64,000 nucleotides of DNA from Erwinia sp039023475 (GCF_039023475.1 NZ_JBCHVB010000001.1:186001-250000), one strand, 5' to 3'. Counted from the first letter of the stretch, positions 8,248-17,437 are shown. Numbers and translations are program-made. Notes: generated from the letters alone by a model not told the origin.

Positions 8248-8658
8248 ATGGCTAATGACCAACATCCCCTGTCGCCTGAAACCGATCTGAATGAGATGCA
8301 GCGCTATGTGACCCAGCAGCGCGGCACTGAACCTCCGTTTTCCGGCAAGCTGTTGCATAACAAGGGCGAAGGGATTTACCACTGCCTCGTCTGCAACGCC
8401 TCCCTGTTTCTCTCCGGGTCAAAATATGACTCGGGCTGCGGCTGGCCAAGCTTTTATCAGCCGGTGCAGGAAGACTCCATCCGTTATATCGAAGATGATT
8501 CGCACGGTATGCAGCGTATAGAAATCCGCTGTGGCACCTGCGATGCGCATCTCGGCCATGTCTTCCCGGATGGCCCGCAGCCCAGCGGCGAGCGCTACTG
8601 TGTTAATTCTGCCTCACTGAGTTTTACCGATGATGATGGCAATCAGATTAAAGGTTAG
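8248..8658 (+). CDS. msrB: Peptide methionine (R)-S-oxide reductase MsrB
   Basis: A 136-residue MsrB, close in length to the E. coli enzyme (137 aa). It reduces methionine-R-sulfoxide in oxidised proteins using thioredoxin. Two CxxC zinc pairs are visible (HCLVCNA and CGTCDAH), and the catalytic cysteine is in RYCVNSASL. The conserved YDSGCGWPSFY and LGHVFPDGP blocks are present. It is divergent from gapA and is followed after five bases by yeaC, an arrangement shared with E. coli. Confidence 0.96.
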   Translation: MANDQHPLSPETDLNEMQRYVTQQRGTEPPFSGKLLHNKGEGIYHCLVCNASLFLSGSKYDSGCGWPSFYQPVQEDSIRYIEDDSHGMQRIEIRCGTCDAHLGHVFPDGPQPSGERYCVNSASLSFTDDDGNQIKG

Positions 8659-8663
8659 TGCTT

Positions 8664-8942
8664 ATGATGCTTGATGAGATGATTGCCACCATGACGCCTG
8701 AAGTGTACCAGCGTCTGGTGACGGCAGTAGAAACCGGAAAGTGGGCCGACGGCGTGGCGCTGACGCCTGAGCAGAAAGAGAACAGCCTGCAGCTGGTGAT
8801 GCTCTGGCAGGCGCGTCACAACGACCAGCCTCAGCATATGAGCGTGGGCAAGGGTGGGGAGATGGTGATGAAAACCAAACGGGAGCTTAAGGAAGAGTTC
8901 GGCATTACTGATGACAATGTCACCCGTATCAAGCTGCAGTAA
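8664..8942 (+). CDS. yeaC: YeaC, DUF1315 family small protein
   Basis: A 92-residue cytosolic protein similar to E. coli YeaC (90 aa), with the shared blocks MTPEVYQRL, GKWADGVALT and LQLVMLWQARHN. Function unknown. The ATG at 8664 is chosen because AAAGG overlapping the end of msrB lies about nine bases upstream; the GTG at 8658 overlaps the msrB stop and the ATG at 8667 is an alternative. Almost certainly co-transcribed with msrB. Confidence 0.88.
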   Translation: MMLDEMIATMTPEVYQRLVTAVETGKWADGVALTPEQKENSLQLVMLWQARHNDQPQHMSVGKGGEMVMKTKRELKEEFGITDDNVTRIKLQ

Positions 8943-8956
8943 TCTCTTATCTGCAA

Positions 8957-8992
8957 CAGGAATAAGAGTGCTAAACGCAGCTCTTATTCCTG
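8957..8992. terminator. Large hairpin between convergent yeaC and pncA
   Basis: A perfect 12-bp inverted repeat, CAGGAATAAGAG and CTCTTATTCCTG, surrounds a 12-base loop. It lies just past the yeaC stop. There is no U-tract, so termination may be weak or the hairpin may protect the 3' end of the mRNA. Confidence 0.5.
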
Positions 8993-9090
8993 GCCCTGTT
9001 CCAGGCCTTCGGCGGAATTTTCAGAATAGTGCCACATGCCTGTTATGACTCAGCGTCGGGCCCTGGCAGTCTGCCCAGCCACGGAACGCA

Positions 9091-9708
9091 TTACTGAATA
9101 ATGGCCCCGCCTGCCGCCATCGCTTCAAGCGCAGATTCGCAGTCTCCCTGCCTCAGTTCAACGCCCCGACATCCCGCTTTGATAACCGTAACGGCATAAC
9201 CCAGCATCAGCGCATCCAGCACGCTGTATCTGACGCAGTAGTCTGTCGCCAGACCCATAACGGTCAGGGCGGTGATACCTCTTGCTTTGAGCCAGCCATC
9301 CAGTCCGGTCTGCTCAAGCCGGCCGTTATCAAAAAACGCGCTGTAGCTGTCCACCTGGGGATTTTGCCCTTTACGCACGGTATGGCTGAGGTGTTGCTGC
9401 ATAAGCGACGGATGAAACGCAGCCCCGATGCTCTCCTGTATACAGTGATCGGGCCACCAGATCTGCGGCAAACCCGCCAGCGTTCCGGTGCTGCCGACAG
9501 GCTGTCCGGCGTTGGACGCAAAACTTCCGTGGTTTGCCGGGTGCCAGTCAAGCGTGGCGACGACGGGCTGGTCCCGCAGGCGGAATTCAGCCGCGTACTG
9601 GTTAGCGACTGCGATAACTTCATCGCCCTCCCTGACGGCAAGGGCGCCGCCGGGACAGAAGTCATTCTGTAAATCAATCAGTAACAGGGCCTGCTGCGTA
9701 GCTGTCAT
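9091..9708 (-). CDS. pncA: Nicotinamidase PncA
   Basis: A 205-residue isochorismatase-fold amidase that hydrolyses nicotinamide to nicotinate in NAD salvage. The catalytic triad is visible: Asp in LIDLQNDFCPGGAL, Lys in VRKGQNPQVDSYSAF and Cys in GLATDYCVRYS. The metal site is DWHPANHGSFA. E. coli PncA is slightly longer at its C-terminus (213 aa). The gene begins six bases after the stop of ansA, so the two are one transcript, as in E. coli. Confidence 0.95.
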   Translation of the reverse strand: MTATQQALLLIDLQNDFCPGGALAVREGDEVIAVANQYAAEFRLRDQPVVATLDWHPANHGSFASNAGQPVGSTGTLAGLPQIWWPDHCIQESIGAAFHPSLMQQHLSHTVRKGQNPQVDSYSAFFDNGRLEQTGLDGWLKARGITALTVMGLATDYCVRYSVLDALMLGYAVTVIKAGCRGVELRQGDCESALEAMAAGGAIIQ

Positions 9709-9714
9709 GGTGTC

Positions 9715-10734
9715 TCACTTTTCGTCAGGGGTTAATTCACCGCGAAGATTAACCTGCATCAGCCGGCGCACTTCGCTGCTGGAGAGATTCTGGCTGAGCA
9801 GGAAGTGGAGTTTGGTCAGCGTGGCCTCGACGGTGAGGTCCAGTCCGCTCACCACACCCGCCAGCGCCAGCGCGTTACCGGTAGCGTAACCACCCATATT
9901 CACCTTGCCAGACATGCACTGCGTCAGGTTAACCACCACAATACCGCGTGCGGAAGCCTCTTTCAGCTCTTTCAGAAAGGCGGGGTTCTGCGGCGCATTG
10001 CCCACGCCATAGGAGCGTAGAATCAGCGCTTTCACCGGCTGGAGCAGGAAGTTACTGACGACATCCGCCGAGATCCCCGGATAGATGGTCACCACGCCAA
10101 CGGGCTGGGGCGTGACGGAATGAACAATCAGATCGCCGCTTCCTGTGGGCGCGGGCGGGGTGTTCAGGCGACGGATATGGATACCCGCTTCCAGCAGTGG
10201 AGCAAGGTTAGGGGAGTCAAAGGCGTTGAATCCATCCGCATGGGCCTTGGTAGTGCGGTTGCCGCGATAAAGAGTGTTATTGAAAAACAGCGTCACTTCA
10301 TTTATCGGGTAATTGGCGGCCACGAACAGCGCGTTAAGCAGATTTTGCTGGCCGTCCGAGCGCAGTTCCGCCAGCGGTATTTGTGACCCTGTCACAATTA
10401 CCGGTTTGGCGAGGTTCTCCAGCATAAAGGAGAGCGCCGAAGCGGTGAAGGCCATGGTGTCGGTGCCATGAAGAATAACGAAGCCGTCATAGCTATCGTA
10501 GTTTTGCCGGATGTCATCGACGATCGCCTGCCAGTCCTGCGGGGTCATATCGGAAGAGTCGATCAGCGGCTGATATTCATGGATTGTGAAGTCGGGCATT
10601 TCGGCACGGTGAAATTCAGGCATGTTAGCCAGCTGAGTTTGCAGGTGGCCGGAAACGGGAATGTAGCCATGTTCAGAGCGCTGCATACCGATAGTGCCGC
10701 CGGTATAGGCAACGTAAATAGATTTTTTGTGCAT
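9715..10734 (-). CDS. ansA: L-asparaginase I, cytosolic AnsA
   Basis: A 339-residue type I asparaginase (E. coli AnsA 338 aa) that converts asparagine to aspartate and ammonia. Both catalytic threonine blocks are present: AYTGGTIG at the N-terminus and LHGTDTMAFT near residue 92. There is no signal peptide, distinguishing it from periplasmic AnsB. The C-terminal regulatory domain carries CMSGKVNMGGYATG. Upstream gene of pncA in a two-gene unit; sppA lies upstream in the same direction behind a terminator. Confidence 0.96.
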   Translation of the reverse strand: MHKKSIYVAYTGGTIGMQRSEHGYIPVSGHLQTQLANMPEFHRAEMPDFTIHEYQPLIDSSDMTPQDWQAIVDDIRQNYDSYDGFVILHGTDTMAFTASALSFMLENLAKPVIVTGSQIPLAELRSDGQQNLLNALFVAANYPINEVTLFFNNTLYRGNRTTKAHADGFNAFDSPNLAPLLEAGIHIRRLNTPPAPTGSGDLIVHSVTPQPVGVVTIYPGISADVVSNFLLQPVKALILRSYGVGNAPQNPAFLKELKEASARGIVVVNLTQCMSGKVNMGGYATGNALALAGVVSGLDLTVEATLTKLHFLLSQNLSSSEVRRLMQVNLRGELTPDEK

Positions 10735-10784
10735 CAGAGGACTCAGGCTTGCCGAAAAGGCGCAGTATAAGGGGAAAGTAAGGG

Positions 10785-10813
10785 AAAAGCAGCCCGGTCA
10801 GACGCCGGGCTGC
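10785..10813 (-). terminator. Rho-independent terminator of sppA
   Basis: On the minus strand GCAGCCCGG and CCGGGCTGC form a 9-bp stem with a seven-base loop followed by TTTT. It separates sppA from ansA. Confidence 0.75.
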
Positions 10814-10819
10814 GGGGGG

Positions 10820-12676
10820 CTACTTCACCTGACCGCAGGTCAGGCAGATAGCGTAGCGGTTTTGCGGATCGTTCAGGTTGTCGAAAAGCCCCGGCTGACC
10901 TTTCATGGCGGTCATCACATCAAGCATTGGGGCTGGCAGCCAGACTTTCAGCGCATCAGGCAGCGCCGCGCGCGCAGAAGCATCCATCTGGCTGAACAGC
11001 AGATCAATAAAGCCCGGATCTTCCTGATACCAGCTGAGATGCCAGGTTTTCAGCTTAGCCAGCTCAGCCGCTTTGGCAACGGCGTCATCAAAGTCGCCCA
11101 GCGCGTCAACCAGGCCGTTCGCTTTCGCGTCACTGCCGGTCCAGACGTGACCCTGCGCGATTTCGTCGATCTGCTCGGGCGTTTTATTGCGCGACTTCGC
11201 CACCAGGCCCAGGAAGTTTCTGTAGCCATTCTCAATGGTCAGCTGCATCATCTGCTGCACTTCAGGCGGCAGGGCTTTTGTCATCGTCACATCAGCCAGC
11301 GGAGAGGTTGCCACGCCGTCGGTATGGACGCCGATGGCATCAAGGGAATTCTCAACCGTGTTGATAACGCCGAAGATGCCGATCGAGCCGGTCAGCGTGC
11401 TGGGGCTGGCGATGATGTAGTTGGCCGGCGTCGAAACCCAGTAACCGCCAGAGGCCGCCATGCCGCCCATGGAAACGACGACCGGTTTACCCGCTTCTTT
11501 CGCGGCGGCCAGCTCTTCACGTATCGTCTCAGAGGCGGTCACGCTGCCGCCGGGGCTGTTGACGCGGAACAGAATGGCTTTGATTTTCGGATCCAGCCTT
11601 GCCTGGCGGATCTCCATCGCCGTGGTGTCGCCACCGACGCTGCCGGGCGTCTCTTCACCGTCCATAATCGCGCCGCTGGCGAGGATCACGGCAATATTGC
11701 CGTTCGCCGCATCCTGCTTCTTGATCTGATAGTCGTAAATGCTGGTTCCTTTGTAATCTTTTACGCTCTCGTCCCAGCCAAAGACTTTGGTCAGCTCATG
11801 GTTAACCAGCGCCCGTGAGGAGAGTTCATCGACCAGCTTATGTTCTTTTGCATACTGCGCCGTATCGCCATCAACTGCCTGCAGTTCGGCGATCATTTCC
11901 GGTGCGCCAGGGAATAGCTGGGCAGGGGTTAACTGACGGTTCGCCGAAACAGTGTTGAGATAATTTTGCCAGAGTTCGCCTACCCAGCGGCTGTCAGCTT
12001 CTCTGGCGGCAGGGGACATATCATCGCGCAGGAAAGGCTCAACCGCGGATTTATACGTACCAACGCGGAAAACGTGGGAGTTGACCTTCAGCTTATCCAG
12101 CAGAGATTTATAGTAAAGTCCGTTGGTGGCGAAACCGTGCAGATCAACGGCGCCCTGCGGGGTGAGATAGATCTTATTCGCGAAGCTGGCAAGATAATAT
12201 TGCGCCTGGCTGTAGCTGTCTCCCGTGGCGTAAATCGGCTTGCCGCCGTCGCGGAATTCACGAAGCGCCTTACCGATATAGCGCAGAGAAGGCTGATCGG
12301 CACCGGCGAAATCGCGCAGATCGAGCACCATGCCGGTAATGTTGGCATCATCTTTGGCCTGACGGATCGCGTCTACCACGTCAAACAGCGAGTTCTCTTT
12401 TAACCGGTCGCTGCTGGCGCCAAGAAGCTGGCGGCCAATTTTACTGATCTTATTGCTGACGGAAGGTTTATCAACGACCACGCCGCTGAGGTCAACAATA
12501 AGTGCGCCTTTGGTAGGTTCGACCGCCGTGGTGGACCGGTTGTACTGGAACCAGGCACCGGCCAGGATCACAATCAACGCGATCAGAAACAGGTTGAGAA
12601 TGAATTCCCGGACAAAGTTCAGAAGCCGCCAGGTCCATTTGAAAAAGCCAGCGATAAATCGCCCTATCATGCGCAT
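10820..12676 (-). CDS. sppA: Signal peptide peptidase SppA (protease IV)
   Basis: A 618-residue inner-membrane serine protease, identical in length to E. coli SppA. One N-terminal transmembrane helix (about residues 24-46) anchors it; two tandem ClpP-like domains follow. The catalytic dyad is Lys in FRVGTYKSAVEPF in the first domain and Ser in MAASGGYWVSTPA in the second. It degrades cleaved signal peptides. Start at the ATG of MRMIGRFIAGF with GGAG a few bases upstream; a longer in-frame opening would add 16 residues not found in the family. Confidence 0.96.
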   Translation of the reverse strand: MRMIGRFIAGFFKWTWRLLNFVREFILNLFLIALIVILAGAWFQYNRSTTAVEPTKGALIVDLSGVVVDKPSVSNKISKIGRQLLGASSDRLKENSLFDVVDAIRQAKDDANITGMVLDLRDFAGADQPSLRYIGKALREFRDGGKPIYATGDSYSQAQYYLASFANKIYLTPQGAVDLHGFATNGLYYKSLLDKLKVNSHVFRVGTYKSAVEPFLRDDMSPAAREADSRWVGELWQNYLNTVSANRQLTPAQLFPGAPEMIAELQAVDGDTAQYAKEHKLVDELSSRALVNHELTKVFGWDESVKDYKGTSIYDYQIKKQDAANGNIAVILASGAIMDGEETPGSVGGDTTAMEIRQARLDPKIKAILFRVNSPGGSVTASETIREELAAAKEAGKPVVVSMGGMAASGGYWVSTPANYIIASPSTLTGSIGIFGVINTVENSLDAIGVHTDGVATSPLADVTMTKALPPEVQQMMQLTIENGYRNFLGLVAKSRNKTPEQIDEIAQGHVWTGSDAKANGLVDALGDFDDAVAKAAELAKLKTWHLSWYQEDPGFIDLLFSQMDASARAALPDALKVWLPAPMLDVMTAMKGQPGLFDNLNDPQNRYAICLTCGQVK

Positions 12677-12869
12677 ATTAACTCCGTTAACGCCGTACAA
12701 AAGTCCGCTCTCGTCCGTTGCCAACGCGCAACGCCGCCGAAACCGGAGCAGGATGGTGACATCCTAATTATCAGCGGCGATATTGTCAGCAGGAAAAAGC
12801 GTTATGCTGTAACAAATCATCATCCTGTGCTAGCTTCAGCTCACTGAAACGCGTTATCAGGAGAGTAAA

Positions 12870-13421
12870 ATGGACGCACTGGACTTAGTGGTTAACCGAC
12901 GTTCTGCATCCCGTTTAGCTGAGCCCGCACCGGCTGGCGAGGCGCTGGAAAATATCCTTCGTGCCGGTATGCGGGCCCCCGATCACGGCACGCTGCAGCC
13001 GTGGCGCTTTACGGTCATTGAAGAGGCGGGACGCGAGCGTTTCAGCCAGCTTCTGGAAAGCGCCGCGCGTCAGGATCAGATGGACGAAAAGGCCATTGAA
13101 AAAGCAAAACAGTCGCCATTCCGTGCGCCGATGATCATTACCGTGGTGGCCCATTGCCAGGAAAATCATAAGGTACCGCGCTGGGAGCAGGTCGTCTCCG
13201 CAGGCTGCGCAGTGATGGCGATGCAGATGGCCGCTCTGGCCCAGGGCTTTAACGGTATCTGGCGCAGCGGCGCCTGGACGGAGCATCCTGCCGTGCGGGA
13301 AGCCTTCCACTGCCGGGAACAGGATGCCATCGTGGGGTTTCTCTATCTCGGTACGCCGCAGCTGAAGTCGCATACCACGGTACTTCCGCCCGACACCACG
13401 CCTTTTGTCCGTTATTTTTAG
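12870..13421 (+). CDS. ydjA: Nitroreductase-family flavoprotein YdjA
   Basis: A 183-residue minimal FMN-dependent nitroreductase, the same length as E. coli YdjA. FMN-binding residues are expected in RRSASRL near the N-terminus, and the conserved blocks RAPDHGTLQPW and GFNGIWRSGAW are present. Physiological substrate unknown. In E. coli selD follows directly and then topB; here selD is absent and 235 non-coding bases separate ydjA from topB. Confidence 0.94.
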   Translation: MDALDLVVNRRSASRLAEPAPAGEALENILRAGMRAPDHGTLQPWRFTVIEEAGRERFSQLLESAARQDQMDEKAIEKAKQSPFRAPMIITVVAHCQENHKVPRWEQVVSAGCAVMAMQMAALAQGFNGIWRSGAWTEHPAVREAFHCREQDAIVGFLYLGTPQLKSHTTVLPPDTTPFVRYF

Positions 13422-13559
13422 CTGACGCCAGTTCCACCGGAGTAAGAGAAAGCGCACCGCACCGCAATTTGTCGCGATAATGAGCGAACGGAAAGGAAAA
13501 AGGGAACGCGCTCTTACTCCTGCTTGTCCAAAACGCTACCATGATGGCGGAACCAGCCT

Positions 13560-13608
13560 GTCTGCCTGTTGCAGACGATAGTTCTCCTTCCTGACCGACC
13601 GGGTCAGG
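13560..13608 (+). repeat. Two adjacent hairpins between ydjA and topB
   Basis: GTCTGC-ctgtt-GCAGAC (13560-13576) and CCTGACC-loop-GGTCAGG (13590-13608) lie in the gap where E. coli has selD. Neither has a U-tract. They could be a weak ydjA terminator or structured topB leader. I see no selD remnant in 13422-13656. Confidence 0.4.
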
Positions 13609-13656
13609 GAGCGGACTTTACAGGCCATTGTTAGCTGAGCAGGAAGTGACCTCCGG

Positions 13657-15579
13657 ATGCGTTTGTTTATTGCAGAAAAACCGAGCCTGGCCCGCGCTAT
13701 CGCGGACGTTCTACCGAAACCGCACCGGCGGGGAGACGGCTATATCGCCTGTGGCACCGACCACATGGTAACCTGGTGCGTGGGCCACCTTCTGGAACAG
13801 GCCCAGCCGGACAGCTATAACAGCCGCTATGCGCGCTGGGCGCTGGCGGATCTGCCGATAGTGCCGGAAAAGTGGCGGCTACAGCCCCGGCCCTCAGTCG
13901 CTAAGCAGCTGAACGTGATCAAAAAGCTGCTGGAGCAGGCGACGGAAGTCATCCATGCCGGAGACCCGGATCGCGAAGGGCAGCTGCTGGTGGACGAGGT
14001 GCTGGATTACCTTGATTTGCCTGCCGCGAAGCGGGAAAAAGTTCAGCGCTGTCTGATTAACGATCTCAATCCCCAGGCGGTGGAGCGGGCGGTGGGCCGG
14101 CTACGGGAAAACCGCGAGTTTATCCCGCTCTGCGTATCGGCGCTGGCGCGAGCCCGTGCTGACTGGCTTTACGGCATCAATATGACCCGGGCTTATACGC
14201 TACTGGGCCGCAATGCCGGTTACGACGGCGTGCTCTCCGTGGGCAGGGTACAGACGCCGGTACTGGGCATGGTAGTGCGGCGTGATGAAGAGATCGAAAA
14301 CTTCATCCCCAAAGACTTCTTTGAGGTTAAAGCGCATATTGTCACGCAGCAGCAGGAGCGCTTTGTGGCCCAGTGGCAGCCCAGCGACTCCTGCGAGCCT
14401 TATCAGGATGAAGAGGGACGTTTGCTGCATCGTCCGCTGGCTGAGCATGTGGTGGCGCGTATTGGCGGTCAGCCTGCCATGGTTACCAGCTACAATGATA
14501 AACGCGAGAATGAGACGGCACCGCTGCCATTTTCGCTCTCAAGTCTGCAAATAGAAGCAGCTAAGCGCTTTGGGCTTAGTGCGCAGACCGTGCTGGATAC
14601 CTGCCAGAAACTGTATGAAACGCATAAGCTTATCACCTATCCGCGCTCCGACAGTCGCTATCTGCCGGAAGAACATTATGCCGGTCGCCATGCGGTACTG
14701 AACGCCATTAACGCCCATCAGCCCGACCTGACGCCGCCGGGGGATTTCAATCCCGATCGCAAAAACCGCTGCTGGGATGATAAAAAGGTAGATGCGCACC
14801 ACGCTATTGTGCCAACGGCGCGCAGTAGCAGCATCCGGCTTACTGAGAACGAAAGCAGTATTTACCGCCTCATCGCCACCCAGTATCTGATGCAGTTCTG
14901 CCCGGATGCGGTTTATCGTAAATGCGTGATTGAAACAGAAATAGCCGGCGGTAAATTTGTGGCGAAAGCCCGCTTTCTGGCTGAAGCGGGCTGGCGTGCG
15001 CTGCTCGGCAGTAAGGAGCGCGATGAAGAAAACGACGGAACGCCGCTGCCGGTGGTGACCAAAGGGGATGAACTCCTGTGCGAGCGCGGCGAAGTGGTGG
15101 AGAAGCAAACCCAGCCGCCCCGGCCCTTCACCGACGCCACCATCCTTTCCGCCATGACCGGCATCGCCCGCTTTGTGCAGGATAAAGCATTAAAGAAAGT
15201 CCTCCGTGCGACCGATGGTTTAGGGACAGAGGCAACGCGCGCCGGGATCATTGAATTGTTATTCAAGCGCGCCTTTTTAATTAAAAAAGGGCGCTATATT
15301 CATGCCACTCCCGCCGGGCGGGCGCTGATACATTCGCTGCCCGAAATGGCGGCGCGTCCCGATATGACCGCCCACTGGGAGTCCACGCTGACCAAAATCA
15401 GTGAAAAGCAGTGCCGCTACCAGGATTTTATGATGCCGCTGGTAGAAACGTTGCATACTCTGATAGAACAGGCGAGGCAGCAGCCTGCCGCGCACGCGTT
15501 CCGTGGTCTCCCCGCAGCGGCTCAGGGTAAAAAACCGAAACCGCGACGCAGGGCGTCAAAGGCAAAGGAAACTGAGTGA
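13657..15579 (+). CDS. topB: DNA topoisomerase III TopB
   Basis: A 640-residue type IA topoisomerase (E. coli 653 aa) that decatenates replication and recombination intermediates. The TOPRIM acids are Glu7 (IAEKPS) and Asp103, Asp105, Glu107 (DPDRE). The nucleophile is Tyr328 in LITYPRSDSR. The basic C-terminal tail (GKKPKPRRRASKAK) is the usual DNA-binding extension. The next gene starts on the last base of its stop codon, indicating translational coupling. Confidence 0.96.
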   Translation: MRLFIAEKPSLARAIADVLPKPHRRGDGYIACGTDHMVTWCVGHLLEQAQPDSYNSRYARWALADLPIVPEKWRLQPRPSVAKQLNVIKKLLEQATEVIHAGDPDREGQLLVDEVLDYLDLPAAKREKVQRCLINDLNPQAVERAVGRLRENREFIPLCVSALARARADWLYGINMTRAYTLLGRNAGYDGVLSVGRVQTPVLGMVVRRDEEIENFIPKDFFEVKAHIVTQQQERFVAQWQPSDSCEPYQDEEGRLLHRPLAEHVVARIGGQPAMVTSYNDKRENETAPLPFSLSSLQIEAAKRFGLSAQTVLDTCQKLYETHKLITYPRSDSRYLPEEHYAGRHAVLNAINAHQPDLTPPGDFNPDRKNRCWDDKKVDAHHAIVPTARSSSIRLTENESSIYRLIATQYLMQFCPDAVYRKCVIETEIAGGKFVAKARFLAEAGWRALLGSKERDEENDGTPLPVVTKGDELLCERGEVVEKQTQPPRPFTDATILSAMTGIARFVQDKALKKVLRATDGLGTEATRAGIIELLFKRAFLIKKGRYIHATPAGRALIHSLPEMAARPDMTAHWESTLTKISEKQCRYQDFMMPLVETLHTLIEQARQQPAAHAFRGLPAAAQGKKPKPRRRASKAKETE

Positions 15580-15998
15580 TGAAAAGAACGTCAATAGGCG
15601 TGTTGATTGCCGCTTCGCTTTTATGCGGCCAGGCGCTGGCGGAGGGGCAGTCTCTGCATGTCGGCAGTACTACGCAGAGTACCGCGCAAACGCAGCACTC
15701 CTCCGGGGGGCACTATCAGCGTGACCGCGATCGCGGTCAGGGCCACGGCGACGGATATGACAACGTCCCTGACACGGGCAATGATGGCTATAACGCGGAC
15801 GTTGTGGTCGATTTGCCCCCTGAAGCATGGAGCAAAGGAGGAAGCGGCAATCAGAAGCCCTGCCTGCGCTGTTGTACCTATGAAAACCGCAGCTATACGG
15901 AAGGGTCGGTGGTGAAGATGGAGGGCGTGCTGCTTCAGTGCCGGCGTGATGAACAATCCATTGGCACAAACAATCTGATCTGGCAAATAGTTAAGTAA
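15579..15998 (+). CDS. ynjH: YnjH-like secreted DUF1496 protein with a long linker
   Basis: A 139-residue protein. Residues 1-21 are a signal peptide (ALA-E cleavage). Residues 45-72 form a hydrophilic linker rich in Asp, Gly, Arg and Asn. The C-terminal domain (about 73-139) matches E. coli YnjH, with Cys95, Cys98, Cys99 and Cys121 in PCLRCCTYENRSY and LLQCRRDE. Periplasmic, four conserved cysteines, function unknown. Its ATG overlaps the topB stop by one base, so expression is coupled to topB, unlike in E. coli where ynjH lies near gdhA. The linker is absent from the E. coli protein as I remember it (90 aa). Confidence 0.85.
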   Translation: MKRTSIGVLIAASLLCGQALAEGQSLHVGSTTQSTAQTQHSSGGHYQRDRDRGQGHGDGYDNVPDTGNDGYNADVVVDLPPEAWSKGGSGNQKPCLRCCTYENRSYTEGSVVKMEGVLLQCRRDEQSIGTNNLIWQIVK

Positions 15999-16003
15999 GA
16001 CCG

Positions 16004-16034
16004 GGAGTCAGGCTTAAACCTGACTCCGTTCATT
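16004..16034. terminator. Terminator between convergent ynjH and xthA
   Basis: GGAGTCAGG and CCTGACTCC form a perfect 9-bp stem around a six-base loop, followed by a T-rich stretch (GTTCATTTT). It lies between the two convergent stop codons. Confidence 0.65.
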
Positions 16035-16048
16035 TTCAGGCGTTGTAT

Positions 16049-16855
16049 TCAGAGACTAAACTCTGCCCAGACGGGGGCGTGATCGGACGGTTTTTCCATG
16101 CTGCGGATCTCATAATCGATCCCCGTTGCCACACAGCGTTCTGCGAGCGGCTGGCTGGCCAGCAGCAAATCTATCCGCAGGCCACGGTTATCGTCGAAGC
16201 CCTTCGAGCGATAGTCAAACCAGGAAAAACGGTCGTTCACGTCGCTGTTCTGCGCGCGCCAGGTATCCACCAGACCCCAGCTGAGCAGGCGATCCATCCA
16301 TTCCCGCTCTTCAGGCAAAAATGAACACTTTCCGGTGCGCAGCCAGCGCTTACGGCTCTCTTCACCGATGCCGATGTCTGAGTCGGTTGAGCTGATATTC
16401 ATATCACCCATAATCAGCATCGGGTTATTCGCTTTCTGCTCCTGCTCAAGGTAATTTTGCAAATCGCGATAAAACTTCTCCTTGGCCGGGAATTTGGTCG
16501 GGTGCTCACGGCTCTCGCCCTGTGGAAAGTAGCCATTAATCACCGTGATATTGCCAACCGGGCTGGCGATATCCGCCATAATCAGGCGACGCTGCGCATC
16601 TTCGTCATCGCCGGGAAAGCCGCGGCGCACCATAACAGGCTGGGTTTTGGTGAGCAAAGCCACGCCGTAATGACCTTTCTGTCCGTGATAGAAAACGTTG
16701 TAACCCAGTTTCGCCACCGATTCGAGCGGAAACATATCATCATGAACCTTCGTTTCCTGCAGGCCGATAACGTCCGGCTGGTGCCGATCGATAATCGCTT
16801 CAAGTTGATGGGGTCGGGCGCGCAGCCCGTTGATATTAAAAGAAAGAAATTTCAT
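16049..16855 (-). CDS. xthA: Exonuclease III XthA
   Basis: A 268-residue AP endonuclease/3'-5' exonuclease, the same length as E. coli XthA. It incises abasic sites and trims 3' blocks in base excision repair. Conserved blocks of the EEP fold are visible: SFNINGLRAR, GLQETKVHDDMFP (metal-binding Glu), INGYFPQGE, GDMNIS (Asp/Asn), DYRSKGFDDNRGLRIDLLLAS and SDHAPVW (catalytic His). Start at MKFLSFN; an ATG four codons upstream is also in frame. Confidence 0.97.
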   Translation of the reverse strand: MKFLSFNINGLRARPHQLEAIIDRHQPDVIGLQETKVHDDMFPLESVAKLGYNVFYHGQKGHYGVALLTKTQPVMVRRGFPGDDEDAQRRLIMADIASPVGNITVINGYFPQGESREHPTKFPAKEKFYRDLQNYLEQEQKANNPMLIMGDMNISSTDSDIGIGEESRKRWLRTGKCSFLPEEREWMDRLLSWGLVDTWRAQNSDVNDRFSWFDYRSKGFDDNRGLRIDLLLASQPLAERCVATGIDYEIRSMEKPSDHAPVWAEFSL

Positions 16856-17021
16856 TGCGCAGGCCATTTCAGGTAGAGAATTTAGCGCGGATGGTAGCAG
16901 AGTTTACCCCTAAAAGTCATCTTCCCCTCTGTTACCGCGGTCAGGTGCTTCTCAGGCTTCGCGGCAGGAAGAGGGCAGGTCGTGAGGTTATCAATAACGG
17001 AAAGGGGATGCTGAAGTAGAC

Positions 17022-17308
17022 ACCGTGCGCGAAGGATTCACGTCGCTTTGCTCCGTGCCCTGCGGGTCAAACCTTCGGGGTCGAAGCTTCTCATCCTCCC
17101 CCGTGGGGAATATGGCAGAGGGTGTTTTGATTGAGGTTTGGAGTAGAACTGAAATGGTGTGTTGCTGAAGTTGGCACCGTACAGGAAGGATTCACGTCGC
17201 TTTGCGCCGTGTCCTGCGGATCAAACCTTCGGGGTCGAAGCTTCTCATCCTCCCCCGTGGGGAATTTGAAAAATTGTGCCTCAACGCTGGACAAACCGAA
17301 GTCTGAAA
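17022..17308 (-). repeat. rtT-like repeat units 3 and 4 (downstream of the promoter-distal tRNA-Tyr)
   Basis: Two copies of a ~153-bp unit begin at 17022 and 17176 (plus coordinates). On the transcribed minus strand the 17176 copy directly follows the 3' end of the second tRNA-Tyr. The two share a block with the tRNA T-arm halves and a TTCCCC/GGGGAA-type hairpin; the 17022 copy has diverged in its last third. In E. coli the tyrT operon ends in comparable rtT repeats that are released as small RNA during tRNA processing. Confidence 0.75.
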
Positions 17309-17393
<85 letters not shown>

Positions 17394-17437
17394 AGGGGAA
17401 GCGTACTACTTGTTTAGTGCTGGTGCCTGAGAGCTAC

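Noticed and set aside
10727..11818. Long open frame (363 codons) antisense to sppA
   Set aside because: Shadow of the conserved sppA gene; composition typical of an antisense frame, no recognisable domain.
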